Of a DNA stretch of 64,000 bases, positions 16,034-27,500 are shown one piece after another. The DNA comes from SZUA-309 sp965232595 (GTDB lineage Bacteria > Pseudomonadota > Gammaproteobacteria > Pseudomonadales > Azotimanducaceae): positions 1,550,001 through 1,614,000 of the forward strand of contig OZ246983.1 of the NCBI GenBank assembly GCA_965232595.1, read 5' to 3'. Below the pieces are notes generated by a model. It was given only the letters and a program-made list of their open reading frames with translations, ran no database searches and had not been told where the DNA came from. Position numbers and translations under genes: made by a program. Position 1 is the first letter of the stretch. Each line of letters opens with the position of its first letter.

Positions 16034-18016
16034 TTATGAGCCGCCTGTAACCGCGCGGGCGGCGGCAACAACGTTGTCCACCGTCATGCCGAGCTCGGCC
16101 ATGGCTACCGGCCCGGGCGCCGACAGGCCGAAGCGGTCGATGCCGACCACCGCCCCGTCCAGGCCAACGAACTTGTGCCAGTAGTCCGGGTGACCGGCCT
16201 CCACGGCCACTCTGGCCCGACAGGTCGCGGGCAGAACCGACTCGCGATAGGCTGCGTCCTGGGCCAGGAACACGTCGGCGCTCGGCATGGAGACCACGCG
16301 AACGCCAAGGCCCTCAGCTGCGAGGCTGGCCGCCGCTTCCACCGTCAGCTCCACCTCGGAGCCGGTGGCGATCAGGATCAGATCCAGGTTCCCGGACTCC
16401 CGGACCAGCACGTAGCCGCCGCGGGCGATGTCGGCAAAGGCCGACGGGTCCCGGGCCTCGATCCGGGTTTTCTGGCGGGTGAAGATCAGGGCGCTCGGCG
16501 TCGAGCGGGTGCCGACCGCGTGCCGCCAGGCGAACGCGGATTCCACCGTGTCGCAGGGGCGCCAGGTGGACAGGCCCGGAGTGGTGCGCAGGTTAGTGAG
16601 CTGTTCCACCGGCTGGTGGGTCGGCCCGTCCTCACCCACAGCCACGGAGTCATGGGTGTAGACGAAGATGTTCGGTACGCCCATCAGCGCGGCGAGGCGG
16701 ACGGCGTTACGTGCGTACTCCATGAACACCAGGAAGGTGCCGGTGAACGGCCGATAGCCGCCATGCAGGGTCATGCCGTTGGTGATGGCGGACATGCCGA
16801 ACTCGCGAACGCCGTAGCTCAGGTAACGGTCTTCCGTGGCGCCGCTCCACTTGGTGCCGTTGGATCCGGTCAGATCCGCCGAGCCGCCGAACAGTTCCGG
16901 CACCCGCTCCGCCAGGGCACCGATGCAGGCCTGCGAAGATTTCCGGGTTTCCAGCGCGCCCCCTTCTTCCTGGGCGGTTCGGGCCAGCGCATCCAGGTCG
17001 TCGCTCCAGCCGCCGGGCAGCTCGCCGGCCATCCGCCGCTCGAACTCCGCGGCCAGTTCCGGGTGCGCAGCCCGATAGGCTTCGAATCGGGTTGACCAGT
17101 CCGACTGAGCGGCAGCGCCCGCTGCCGTGCAGTCCCAGTCGGCATAGATGTGTTCCGGGATCGCGAAGGGCTCGTCGCCCCAGTTCAGCTCCCGGCGGGT
17201 CAGCGCGATCTCGTCTTCGCCGAGGGCAGCGCCGTGCGCGCCCGCTGTGCCTGCTTTGTTCGGCGAGCCGTAGCCGATGACGGTCTTGGTGCAGACCAGC
17301 GTCGGCCGGCCATCGCCCTGGCGGGCTTCTTCCAGCGCGGCTTTCACCGCGTCACCGTCGTGCCCGTCGATGCCGCGGATGACGCGCCAGCCGTAAGACT
17401 CGAAGCGTGCAGGGACGTCTTCCGAGAACCAGGCGTCCACCTCGCCATCGATGGAGATGCCGTTGTCGTCATAAAGGCAGATCAGCTTGCCCAGGCCCAG
17501 GGTTCCGGCCAGCGAAGCGGCCTCGTGGGAGATGCCTTCCATCAGGCAGCCGTCTCCGGCGATCACCCAGGTGTAGTGGTTCACCACGTCGAAACCATCC
17601 CGGTTGAAGGACTCGGCAAGCTTCTTCTCAGCCAGAGCCATCCCAACCGCGTTGGCGAGCCCCTGGCCGAGCGGGCCGGTGGTGGTTTCCACCCCGGGGC
17701 ACTCACCGTACTCCGGGTGGCCGGCCGTCTTCGAGTGCAGCTGCCGGAAGGCTCGGATCTCGTCCATGCCGAGCTCGTAACCCGACAGGTGCAGAGCCGC
17801 GTAGAGGAGCATGGAGCCGTGGCCATTCGACAGCACCACCCGATCTCGATCCGCCCAGGACGGGTCAGCCGGATTGTGTTTCAGCACTTCGCGCCAGAGC
17901 ACCTCGGCCACGTCCGCCAGGCCCATCGGTGCCCCTGGATGGCCGGAGTTCGCCGCCTGAACGGCATCCATGGCAAGCGCGCGAATCGCGTTTGCCCGTT
18001 CGGTTCTCGATGACAT
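16034..18016 (-). CDS. tkt: Transketolase
   Basis: Thiamine diphosphate enzyme of the pentose phosphate and Calvin pathways. At 660 residues it equals the E. coli TktA size. Motifs: GHPGAPMGLADVAEVLW near residue 25, HGSMLLYAALHLSGY, the ThDP site beginning GDGCLMEGISHEA near 155, the Pyr-domain segment EFGMSAITNGMTLHGGYRPFTGTF without insertions, and THDSVAVGEDGPTHQPVEQL near 470. ATG at 18016 with a GGGGGA box. Divergent from metK; first gene of the tkt-pgk-fba set. Confidence 0.97.
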   Translation of the reverse strand: MSSRTERANAIRALAMDAVQAANSGHPGAPMGLADVAEVLWREVLKHNPADPSWADRDRVVLSNGHGSMLLYAALHLSGYELGMDEIRAFRQLHSKTAGHPEYGECPGVETTTGPLGQGLANAVGMALAEKKLAESFNRDGFDVVNHYTWVIAGDGCLMEGISHEAASLAGTLGLGKLICLYDDNGISIDGEVDAWFSEDVPARFESYGWRVIRGIDGHDGDAVKAALEEARQGDGRPTLVCTKTVIGYGSPNKAGTAGAHGAALGEDEIALTRRELNWGDEPFAIPEHIYADWDCTAAGAAAQSDWSTRFEAYRAAHPELAAEFERRMAGELPGGWSDDLDALARTAQEEGGALETRKSSQACIGALAERVPELFGGSADLTGSNGTKWSGATEDRYLSYGVREFGMSAITNGMTLHGGYRPFTGTFLVFMEYARNAVRLAALMGVPNIFVYTHDSVAVGEDGPTHQPVEQLTNLRTTPGLSTWRPCDTVESAFAWRHAVGTRSTPSALIFTRQKTRIEARDPSAFADIARGGYVLVRESGNLDLILIATGSEVELTVEAAASLAAEGLGVRVVSMPSADVFLAQDAAYRESVLPATCRARVAVEAGHPDYWHKFVGLDGAVVGIDRFGLSAPGPVAMAELGMTVDNVVAAARAVTGGS

Positions 18017-18163
18017 GTCATCCCCCAGAAAGTGAGGCCCGAGCTTCGGCCCCGGAAAAAAGCGGCGCTATTGTCGTTAAAGGGGCCCATGAGCGCAATT
18101 CACGCCGTATCGCGCCCCGCTAATAGTCTCACATATGGCCACATCCCTTGATGATCAATGAGT

Positions 18164-18203
18164 TAGAATGCACGACCTTTTTCGGCCGGGGACTGCCGGC
18201 CGA
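18164..18203 (+). promoter_or_regulatory. Candidate metK -10 box and leader hairpin
   Basis: In the 232-base tkt-metK gap, TAGAAT (18164-18169) is the best -10 candidate, without a good -35. About 12 bases further on is a perfect 8-bp stem, TCGGCCGG at 18182-18189 and CCGGCCGA at 18196-18203, with a 6-base loop. It would lie near the 5' end of the metK message. No poly-U follows, so it is not an ordinary terminator. I do not recognise a known SAM or SAH riboswitch here. Confidence 0.45.
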
Positions 18204-18248
18204 GCCTGTTTACCCAACGAAACTCCTAAAAAAGAGCGGGGATCAACA

Positions 18249-19403
<1,155 letters not shown>

Positions 19404-19431
19404 CCCGTGCGCCTTAGCAGGTTGTAGGGCC

Positions 19432-20304
19432 ATGAGCGACATCGATACAGGGCAAAGCGCGGGTCGAGCCGACGATTTCCGGCTCTCTTTCGAGTTCTTC
19501 CCGCCGAAGACGGAACCGGGCATGGAGAGCCTGACCCGGGTCGTCGGCCGGCTGCAGGAGACCAAGCCCGATTTCTTCTCCTGCACCTACGGTGCCGGCG
19601 GCTCCACCCGGGACGGCACCCGGGAAACCATCGGCATGCTGCAGGGGCTCGGCGTCAGCGCCGCGCCACACCTGTCCATTGGTGCTGACTCCCAGAGCGC
19701 AATCTTCGATCTGCTCGACCGCTATCGGGATATGGGCGTCGACCGCATCGTCGCGCTGCGCGGCGACATCCCGTCAGGCATGGGCGCCGCCCGGATCACG
19801 CACAACGCCGAGTCGCTGGTGCGCTGGGTCCGGGAGCACTCCGGTGATCATTTTCAGATCGAGGTGGCGGCGTATCCCGAAGTGCACCCGGATGCTACTT
19901 CCGCAGAATCCGATCTCGAGTACTTCCGGGCCAAGATCGATGCCGGCGCCAACTCCGCCATCACTCAGTATTTCTACAACCCGCACGCTTACTACGACTT
20001 CATGGATCGAGCACGCGCTGCGGGCATCGACGCGCCCATCTATCCCGGCATCATGCCGATCTCGAGCCTGGAAGGGATTATAAGGTTCTCCGCCAAGTGC
20101 GGCGCCGACGTGCCGCGCTGGATCCAGCAGCGGCTCGCTTCTTACGACGACGACGAGGCTGCTGTCCGCGCCTTCACCACCGACTACCTGAGCCGCATGT
20201 GCGAGGAGCTGATCGCCAGCGGCGCGCCAGGCCTGCATTTCTACACGCTGAACCGTTGGGGCGTTTCCCGGGCGATCTGCCAGAACCTGGGGCTAGCAGC
20301 CTAA
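19432..20304 (+). CDS. metF: 5,10-methylenetetrahydrofolate reductase
   Basis: FAD enzyme that reduces 5,10-methylene-THF to 5-methyl-THF for methionine synthesis. 290 residues, family length. Visible motifs are SFEFFPPKTEPGMESL near residue 16, CTYGAGGSTRDGTRE near 47, ALRGDIPSG near 105 and AAYPEVHPDA. The ATG lies 28 bases after metK, so the two are almost certainly cotranscribed; together they supply methyl groups for SAM. Confidence 0.97.
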   Translation: MSDIDTGQSAGRADDFRLSFEFFPPKTEPGMESLTRVVGRLQETKPDFFSCTYGAGGSTRDGTRETIGMLQGLGVSAAPHLSIGADSQSAIFDLLDRYRDMGVDRIVALRGDIPSGMGAARITHNAESLVRWVREHSGDHFQIEVAAYPEVHPDATSAESDLEYFRAKIDAGANSAITQYFYNPHAYYDFMDRARAAGIDAPIYPGIMPISSLEGIIRFSAKCGADVPRWIQQRLASYDDDEAAVRAFTTDYLSRMCEELIASGAPGLHFYTLNRWGVSRAICQNLGLAA

Positions 20305-21039
20305 GTGAAGCACCGGCTCTGCCTGCCGGAGATCGCGCAGCTCGACGCCATCGAGCCCGGCACCAGAATCCCGCTGGCAAAGGATCAGGCCCACTATCTG
20401 AGCCGGGTGCTGCGGCTGCAGGCAGGGGCAGAGGTTGGCCTGTTCGATGGCGCCGGCAGCGAGTGGCGCGCCTTGCTCTCCGAGCTGTCCGGGAAGGCGG
20501 CGGTCGCCACCATTCAGGAAGCGGCGCAGCGTGATGCCGCCCCCGTCCCTCTGATTCTGGTCGCAAGCTGGCTGAAAGGCAGCGCCATGGATACGGTGGT
20601 GCAGAAGTCGGTCGAGCTCGGCGCTACCGCCATCTGGCTGCTGGATGCTGAGCGCTCGAACTACCGCGTCGACGGCAAGCGCCGGGCCAACAAGCTCGCT
20701 CACCTGGAGCGGGTGGCGCGCGCGGCAGCCGAGCAGTGCGAGACGCGCTGGCTGCCCGCGCTCAGGGAGGCGGGTGACCTGCCGGCGCTGCTGAGCGCCG
20801 AGCGGCCGGGTCGGACTCTGTTTCTCGATCTCGGCGGCGCGCCGCTGGCCTCCACCGCACCAGAGCCGCTAACCCTGGTGATCGGTCCGGAAGGAGGCTG
20901 GTCCGATGCGGAGCGGACGCTGGCGGCCAGTGCCTCCGATGTGGAGCTGAGCGGCCTGGGCCCGATTACCCTGCGCGCAGAGACCGCACCGCTTGCGGTG
21001 CTCGCAGCCATTCGTCAGTCCTGGGGTTGGCAGCGCTGA
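20305..21039 (+). CDS. rsmE: 16S rRNA (uracil-1498-N3)-methyltransferase
   Basis: SPOUT-fold SAM-dependent methyltransferase that modifies U1498 of 16S rRNA. The 244-residue product has a PUA-like N-terminal domain (HYLSRVLRLQAGAEVGLFDG) and the knotted SAM site formed by VIGPEGGWSDAE and LGPITLRAETAPL near the C-terminus. The GTG start directly follows the metF stop with no gap, giving tight coupling. The product uses SAM, matching its neighbours metK and metF. It converges on chpC, whose stop is 21 bases beyond; the gap contains the palindrome GGGCGCGCCC. Confidence 0.95.
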   Translation: MKHRLCLPEIAQLDAIEPGTRIPLAKDQAHYLSRVLRLQAGAEVGLFDGAGSEWRALLSELSGKAAVATIQEAAQRDAAPVPLILVASWLKGSAMDTVVQKSVELGATAIWLLDAERSNYRVDGKRRANKLAHLERVARAAAEQCETRWLPALREAGDLPALLSAERPGRTLFLDLGGAPLASTAPEPLTLVIGPEGGWSDAERTLAASASDVELSGLGPITLRAETAPLAVLAAIRQSWGWQR

Positions 21040-21060
21040 CTGCCAGAGGGGCGCGCCCGG

Positions 21061-21537
21061 TCAGCGCAGCAGCTTGGCCACCGCCGTCTCGATGACGTTC
21101 AGATTAGGGATGACGGCGGTTTCGGTGCCCACCTTCACCACCACCTGCTCGGCCACGCCGAGCTTGGTGGACTCATTGGCCAGATCATCGGAGGTGAGCT
21201 GCACCATGCGCGGCAGGCCTTCCGTCGCCAGCGCGTAGAACGGCAGGCCACGCTCGTTGCGGGCCCGATTCATCACCACCATGCAGCGGCCTGACTTGCG
21301 GGGCTCACCCGGAGCGCCGTTCAGGGTTTCGAAGCGCACCACCGGGACCATCTCCCCGCGCCAGCCGAGCAGGCCGAGGCACCAGGGCGGCGTGTCAGAG
21401 AGCGCCTTGACCCGGCGCCAGGGCAGGATTTCCGCCACGCAGACGTTGGGCAGCAGCAACTGCGTGTCCTTCAGAGGGATCATCACGCAGGACAGTTCAG
21501 AAAGTTCTTCCGCCACAACTGCTGCCATCTTTGCCAA
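21061..21537 (-). CDS. chpC: CheW-domain protein ChpC
   Basis: A 158-residue CheW-like adaptor, last gene of the pil-chp operon. The CheW fold is recognisable from VCVAEILPWRRV, the GLLGWRGEMVPVVRFE core and the C-terminal VVVKVGTETAVIPNLNV. In P. aeruginosa ChpC links extra receptors to the ChpA kinase and is accessory for twitching; that role is inferred here. It begins 5 bases after the chpA stop. Confidence 0.85.
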   Translation of the reverse strand: MAKMAAVVAEELSELSCVMIPLKDTQLLLPNVCVAEILPWRRVKALSDTPPWCLGLLGWRGEMVPVVRFETLNGAPGEPRKSGRCMVVMNRARNERGLPFYALATEGLPRMVQLTSDDLANESTKLGVAEQVVVKVGTETAVIPNLNVIETAVAKLLR

Positions 21538-21542
21538 ACCAG

Positions 21543-24500
21543 TTAATCCACCAACCGATCAATCGTTGCCAGAAGCTCGTTCTCCTGGAACGGCTTGCCG
21601 AGGAAGCTGTTTACGCCCAGCTCCGCCGCGTGCTCCTGGTGCTTCTCACCCGTGCGTGAGGAAATCATCACGATGGGCAGATCCGAGAGCCGCTCATCAT
21701 GGCGCACCTGGCGGGCGACCTCGAAGCCGTCCATGCGCGGCATCTCGATATCGAGCAGCATCACGTCCGGACGCCGCTCCTGCAGCAGGGCGACGGCTTC
21801 CACGCCATCTTTCGCCACGATCACATCCATTCCCTGCCGCTCGAGCAGCCTGGAGGTGACCTTGCGCACCGTAACCGAATCGTCCACCACCATGACGCAG
21901 CGCGTCTTCGCAGCACCGGCCGCCGGCCGCTTGCTGGCGATCAGGCCTTCGCCACCCTGAGCGCGAATGAGCGCCAGCAGGTCGAGGATCACCACCACGT
22001 TGCCGTCACCAAGAATGGTGGCGCCGGAGATGCCGCCCACACCAGCGAACTGGGGCCCCAGGCTCTTCACCACGATCTCGCGGCTGCCCTGGACGCCGTC
22101 CACGTGCACGGCGACTGCGTGGTCGCCGGACCGGACCAGCACTACGGGCACGGAGCTCTGCTGGTTCGAAGAGCGGAACTCGCGGCCGAGGTAATGGCCG
22201 AGGTAGCGGACCCGATACGGAATGCCCGCGTACTCGAAGGTGTTGCCATCCGGCGCGTAGAGCCGTTCCAGCTCCTCCGGTGCCAGCAGCACGATGCCCT
22301 CGATGTTGTTCAGCGGCACCGCGTAGAAATCTTCGCCCACCGAAACCATAAGGGCCCGGTTCACTGAAACCGTGAACGGGACCCGGACGATGAAGCGGGT
22401 GCCCTTACCCGGTCGGGAAGCGATCTGGATGCTGCCGCCGAGTTGCTTCACCTCGCTGTGCACCACGTCCATGCCGACGCCGCGGCCGGAGATCTGGGTC
22501 ACCGACTTGGCGGTGGAGAAGCCCGGAGCGAGCACAAACTGGGAAATCTCTTCGTCGGTCAGCGCCGCGCCCTGTGCCATCAGGCCGCGCTCGACGGCTT
22601 TGGCCCGTACCGACTCGACGTCGATGCCGGCACCGTCGTCGCTGATCTCGATCACCACGTCACCGCCCTCGCGGGACAGGCGCAGGTCGATGCGACCTGT
22701 GGTGGGCTTGCCGAAGTTGGCGCGCAGCTCTTTCGCCTCGATGCCGTGGTCCACGGCATTCCTGAGCATGTGCTCCAGCGGCGGCACCATGCGCTCGAGC
22801 AGGCTGCGGTCCAGCTCACCTTCCGCGTTGTAGGCGTGAAACTCCACTTCCTTGCCGAGCTCACCGGAAACCTGGCGGACAATCCTCCGCAGCCGCGGTA
22901 ACAGGCGGCTGAACGGGACCATGCGGGTCCGCATGAGGCCTTCCTGCAGCTCGGTGTTGATCCGGGCCTGCTGCAGCAGCAGGGTTTCGGACTCACGGGC
23001 CTTGAACAGCAGGGTTTCCTTCAGATCCAGCATGTCCGACGCGCTCTCGGAGAGGCCGCGGGAGAGCTGCTGAAGCTGCGAGTAGCGGTCCATTTCCAGC
23101 GGATCGAAGTTGGCGTGGGACGGGCCTTCCGGCCGGTCCTGGCGGAACAGGATCTGGGCTTCCGTTTCGATCTCCAGGCGCCGGAGCTGCTCGCGCAGCC
23201 GCTCGATGGTGGTCTCCATTTCTTCCAGAGCGCCGGTGAAATCGCTCATGCCCTGCTCGACCCGGGCTCTGACGATGGAGCTTTCTCCCGCCAGGTTCAC
23301 CAGATCTTCGAGCAGTCCGGAGCCGACCCGGACCATTTCCTGGCTGGTTCGGGTCTCCGGGCCATCAGCCGCCTTGCGCTCTTCAACCGGGCCGCGGCCG
23401 CCATCATCGTCGCCGTGCAGCGGCGTAGGCGGCGGCGTCTCACGGGCTTCCACCGGCACGGCGTCATCCGGACGCGGCGGTTCCAGCTCCGCAATGGTCT
23501 CTTCTTCCGCCATTTCCGGCAGGCTGACGGCTTCGCCGGCCAGCGCCTTGCGGATGACCGTCAGCAGGCTTGTTATGCCGTCGTAGCGACCATGCAGATC
23601 ATCGAAGAAGCCGTCGCCCTGGACTGCCTCCTCGCTCTGCACGTCGATGAGGAACGATTCGAACTGATGGGTCTCGTCGCCGAGCTTGGTCAGGCCGGAC
23701 AGCCGGGCGCCACCTTTGAGCGTGTGCAGGCCACGCAGCATGTGCTCCAGATAGAGCCGGTTGTCCGGCTCGGAAGACCACTGGTGGATGTTCTCCTCCA
23801 GGGCCTCGAGAATTTCATCCGCTTCTTCGAAGAAGACTTCGATGATCTCGTCGTCCACCTCTTCCGGCAGCAGCTCCGCAACCGCGGCGGGCAACGCTGC
23901 GGGCGGGATTTCCACCTCAGCAACCGGATCGGCTTCCACGCTGACCGGCGCCGGCGCCACCTCGACGTCCTCGCCATCGCTGCCGGGCAGCTGGTCCGGA
24001 TCTGACAGCAGATCGTCGCCCAGCTCATCGAGGCGAATCTCATCGTCACGGCCGTCGCCCGGGAAGGCGAGGATGTTGTCGCCGGACTCGTCGTCGGCAG
24101 CGTCTTCGCCGGCCGGCGGCGCCTGCGCTGCTTCCTCGTCTGCTGCGTCCGCAGGCTCGTCCAGGTCCGCAAGCTCAGAATCTGCGTCCGCGCTGATGTC
24201 ACCAGCGTCGGTATCGTCAGCAAAGGCCGCATCGGTTTCCAGACCTTCGAGATCGTCCGCGTAAGCACTGCCATAGCCCAGGGTATCGAGCATGGCGACC
24301 AGATCATCCGCCGGGTCCAGGCTCTGCTCCGCCGCCAGCGCGTCGAACTGATTGAGCAGGCCGTCGTGACCGCGGCAAAGCGCGTTGAACAGGGACTCGC
24401 TCAGCGTTTCGTCGGCCAGCCGGGTCAGCGCACCGGCAAACGCATGGGCCAGATCGGCGATGGGATTGGCCTCGTTGGCCAGCGCCTGATCCCGAACATC

Positions 24501-27500
24501 GGTCAGCGCCCGGATCAGTCGGTCGCCGTAAGCCAGATCCATGGCGCCGTCTTTCCAGCTGCGCAGGAACTCATCAGCACCCATCACGTCGTTCAGGCCA
24601 TCGAGGGCCATCAACGCCGACCGATCCGGCACCTCACCGGCTTCGGCCTGCTCGGCGGCAGCCACGATCAGGTGGTCGGCTTCGGCAATCAGCTGCAGGT
24701 GGTCTTCCTGCGGGGCGCCATCTTCCAGCGCCTGCACGGAGCGGCTCAGGGCCGCGATGGCACGACTCAGGTAGTCGGCGGCTTCTCCTTCCACCTTGCG
24801 CTCATCGGTGCCGCGAAGCAGCGACGCAAGCTCGTAGGTGGGTCGGGCAAGCTCTTCGATGAAGCTGAAGTCGGCCATGCCGGCGCTGCCGGACAGGGTG
24901 TGTAGCGCCCGGACGAAGGCATCGTCAATCAGCACACCGCCGTCACCGGCGGCAGCATCCAGCACCGCCAGGTGGGTCCTGGCCTCACCGATGAAGATGA
25001 CCTGGGACTCGTCGACTTCTTCTGCTTCAGCGGCCACCAGCGCCGCATCTTCCGCTTCGTCGATGATCTCTTCGGCGTCGGGAACCAGCTCGTCCTCGAA
25101 GTCGCCGCGTGCTTCCTCCGGCTCTTCTGCCGCGGCCTCCGACGCAGACGTCTCCATCGCCGGCACCTGCTCAGCGATCGCGTCTTCGTCAGCCAGCTCG
25201 ATCGGCGCATCGGCACTGCTGTCCGCGGCCGCATCTTCCAGGCTGCCACCGGAGGACAGGATGTCGGCCATCTCCATGATCTGGCCAACCCGGTTCATGT
25301 CCGGCGCGCTCTGAGTCTCGAAGGCATCTTTCAGCACCGGGACCAGCGTCCGCGCCTGCTCCACGACCGAGATAAACTGCGGTCCCGACTGAACCGTTCC
25401 GTCTATCAGCCGGTTCAGCATGTTCTCTACGGACCAGGCCACCTCGCCGATGACGTTGGCACCGACGATCCGGCCGCTGCCTTTTAGCGTGTGGAACGCT
25501 CTGCGCACCTCGCCAAGGGGCTCTTCGTGGTCCCGGTCGCCGTCCAGGGCATCGCGCCACTGCGGCAACCACTCGTCCACGTTCTCCAGAACTTCGTCCA
25601 CTTCCTCGACGAAGATCTCGACGATCTCTTCATCCGACTCGAAGCTGTCGACCAGGGACGGGTCCACCACCGGCTCGCGTCCGGGCGGCAGGCTGGCAAC
25701 TGGTGCCTCTGCTTCCGGCGCGGCAACGTCGGCGACCTCTTCAAACTCGCTGTCCGCCAGCGCGTCGAGCTCGGCCTCTTCCGATTCGGCCAGCACCTCG
25801 TCCAGCGAGCGCATCTCATCGTCGTCTTCGGTGCTGACCGCCGGAGTTTCTTCCGCGGGCGGTTCAGCCACGGGCGTCTCGGCCGCGGGCGCTTCGGCCG
25901 CGGGCTCATCCGTGTCCGCGAGGGCGTCGTCAGTGGCTTCGCTGGCTGCGCCGAAGTCGTCGAAGTCTGTGCCGCTGAGATCGAAGCCTGGATCGTCGTC
26001 CATCTCCAGCTTCGGCTCTTCTTCCTCTTCGTCGATGGCGCCGGGCAGGTCGACGGGCGGCTCTTCGCCAAGGGCGACGGGCGCCGGTTCTTCGGTGGCC
26101 GATTCCTCGTCGGCCGCTACTTCATCAGCAGGTGCCGCGTCGGTAGATGCCGCATCGGTCTCGGCCACGGCATCGGGTTGCGGCGCTTCTTCTAGCTCTG
26201 GTTCTTCTACCTCTGTTTCTTCAATCTCTGCTTCGTTCTGCGCCGGCTCGGCAACCTCCGCCGTCTGCTCGCCCGCCTCTGCCGGTGCGGCGTCAGCCGG
26301 TGGCAGCGCCAGGCCTTCCAGCGAGCGCGCCACCAGATCGAGCACGTCGTCGACGCCAAAGCTCGATGCCTCGCCGATGCGCTCCAGGTAGTAGTCGATG
26401 CCGCTGATGGCGTCGGCAAACAGGTCCATGTCCTGCCAGGACGGCGTGTGCCCACTGGCCAGCGCGGTCTCCACGTAACGACCGCAGCTCGCCAGCAGCG
26501 CCGATGCCCGGGTCAGCGGCACGATGTCCAGCGCGCCGCAGATCGATCGGATCCTGTCGGCGGTTTCCGCCAGGTGCCGCGGGTCCCACTCGGAAGAGAT
26601 GAAGTCGACCACGTCCTGCTTGACCTGATCGAGCCCCTGTCGGGCTTCCACGGTCACCGCCTTCTGGGCCGAATCGAAGATCATCTCCGCTTCGTCTTTG
26701 CCGCCCTGAGAGAAGCTGGCCAGATTCTCGTCCACCTGAACCAGGGCGCTGGCGATGCTGATCAGCGAGGACTGCTCGAGCGCTTCCCCTTCCTGAGCGT
26801 CATTGAGAATGTCCACCTGATCGCTGACGATGCTCTTCGAGCTCTCGAAGCCGAGCAACGACAGGGTGCTGCCGATCTGCTTCAGCGGCGCGATCAGGTT
26901 GCTGAGCTGCTCGCCGGAGTCACCGCCGGCACGGACGATCAGATCCAGCTGATCCTTCACCAGCAGCAGCTCTTCGCGCAGCGCAGCGGCGGCGCTGGAC
27001 AGCGCCTGACGACCGGATGGGCTGACGACCGGTCCATCTTCCTCTGCGCCCGCCACTTCATCGCGCAGCCGCGAGGTTACTTCGTTGACATGCTGGCGTT
27101 CGGCCGCTGCATCGAGCAGCTCCGTGACCAGATCCAAAGAGACCGGCTCCCGCAGCGAGCCGACGCCGTGCTGGCCCAGGGCGCGGATTTCCGAGTCCAC
27201 CCGGCGCAGCAGCTTGACGCTCTTGCTCTCGAGCGTCCCGTCGTGGCCCTGCAGGCTGCTGACGAACTCGCCGAACGCCTCCCACTGCTGCTCGTGGGGC
27301 GTACCCTGGCAGACCCTCTGCAGGCTCTTCGCCACCTTGCCGAGCATGGGCACGGAGCCGGCGATGGCCTCACCTTTGAGGATGGAAAGCAATACCTGCT
27401 GATAGGCTGCGCGAATCTTGCGGGTTTTCTCCGCACCGTCGATCTCTTCGAAGCGATCGAGCGATTCGGCGCTGGCGCCGCGGGCGATAGAGGTGACGTC

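Noticed and set aside
18017..18248. A SAM or SAH riboswitch ahead of metK.
   Set aside because: I could not recognise the conserved core of any known class; only an isolated hairpin is visible.
21048..21057. Palindrome GGGCGCGCCC between rsmE and chpC as a terminator.
   Set aside because: It has no loop-forming spacing and no T-run on either strand.
23761..26391. Long plus-strand frames rich in Ser and Ala opposite chpA.
   Set aside because: They mirror the acidic Ala/Glu/Asp linker codons of chpA read from the other strand and show no protein-like motifs.
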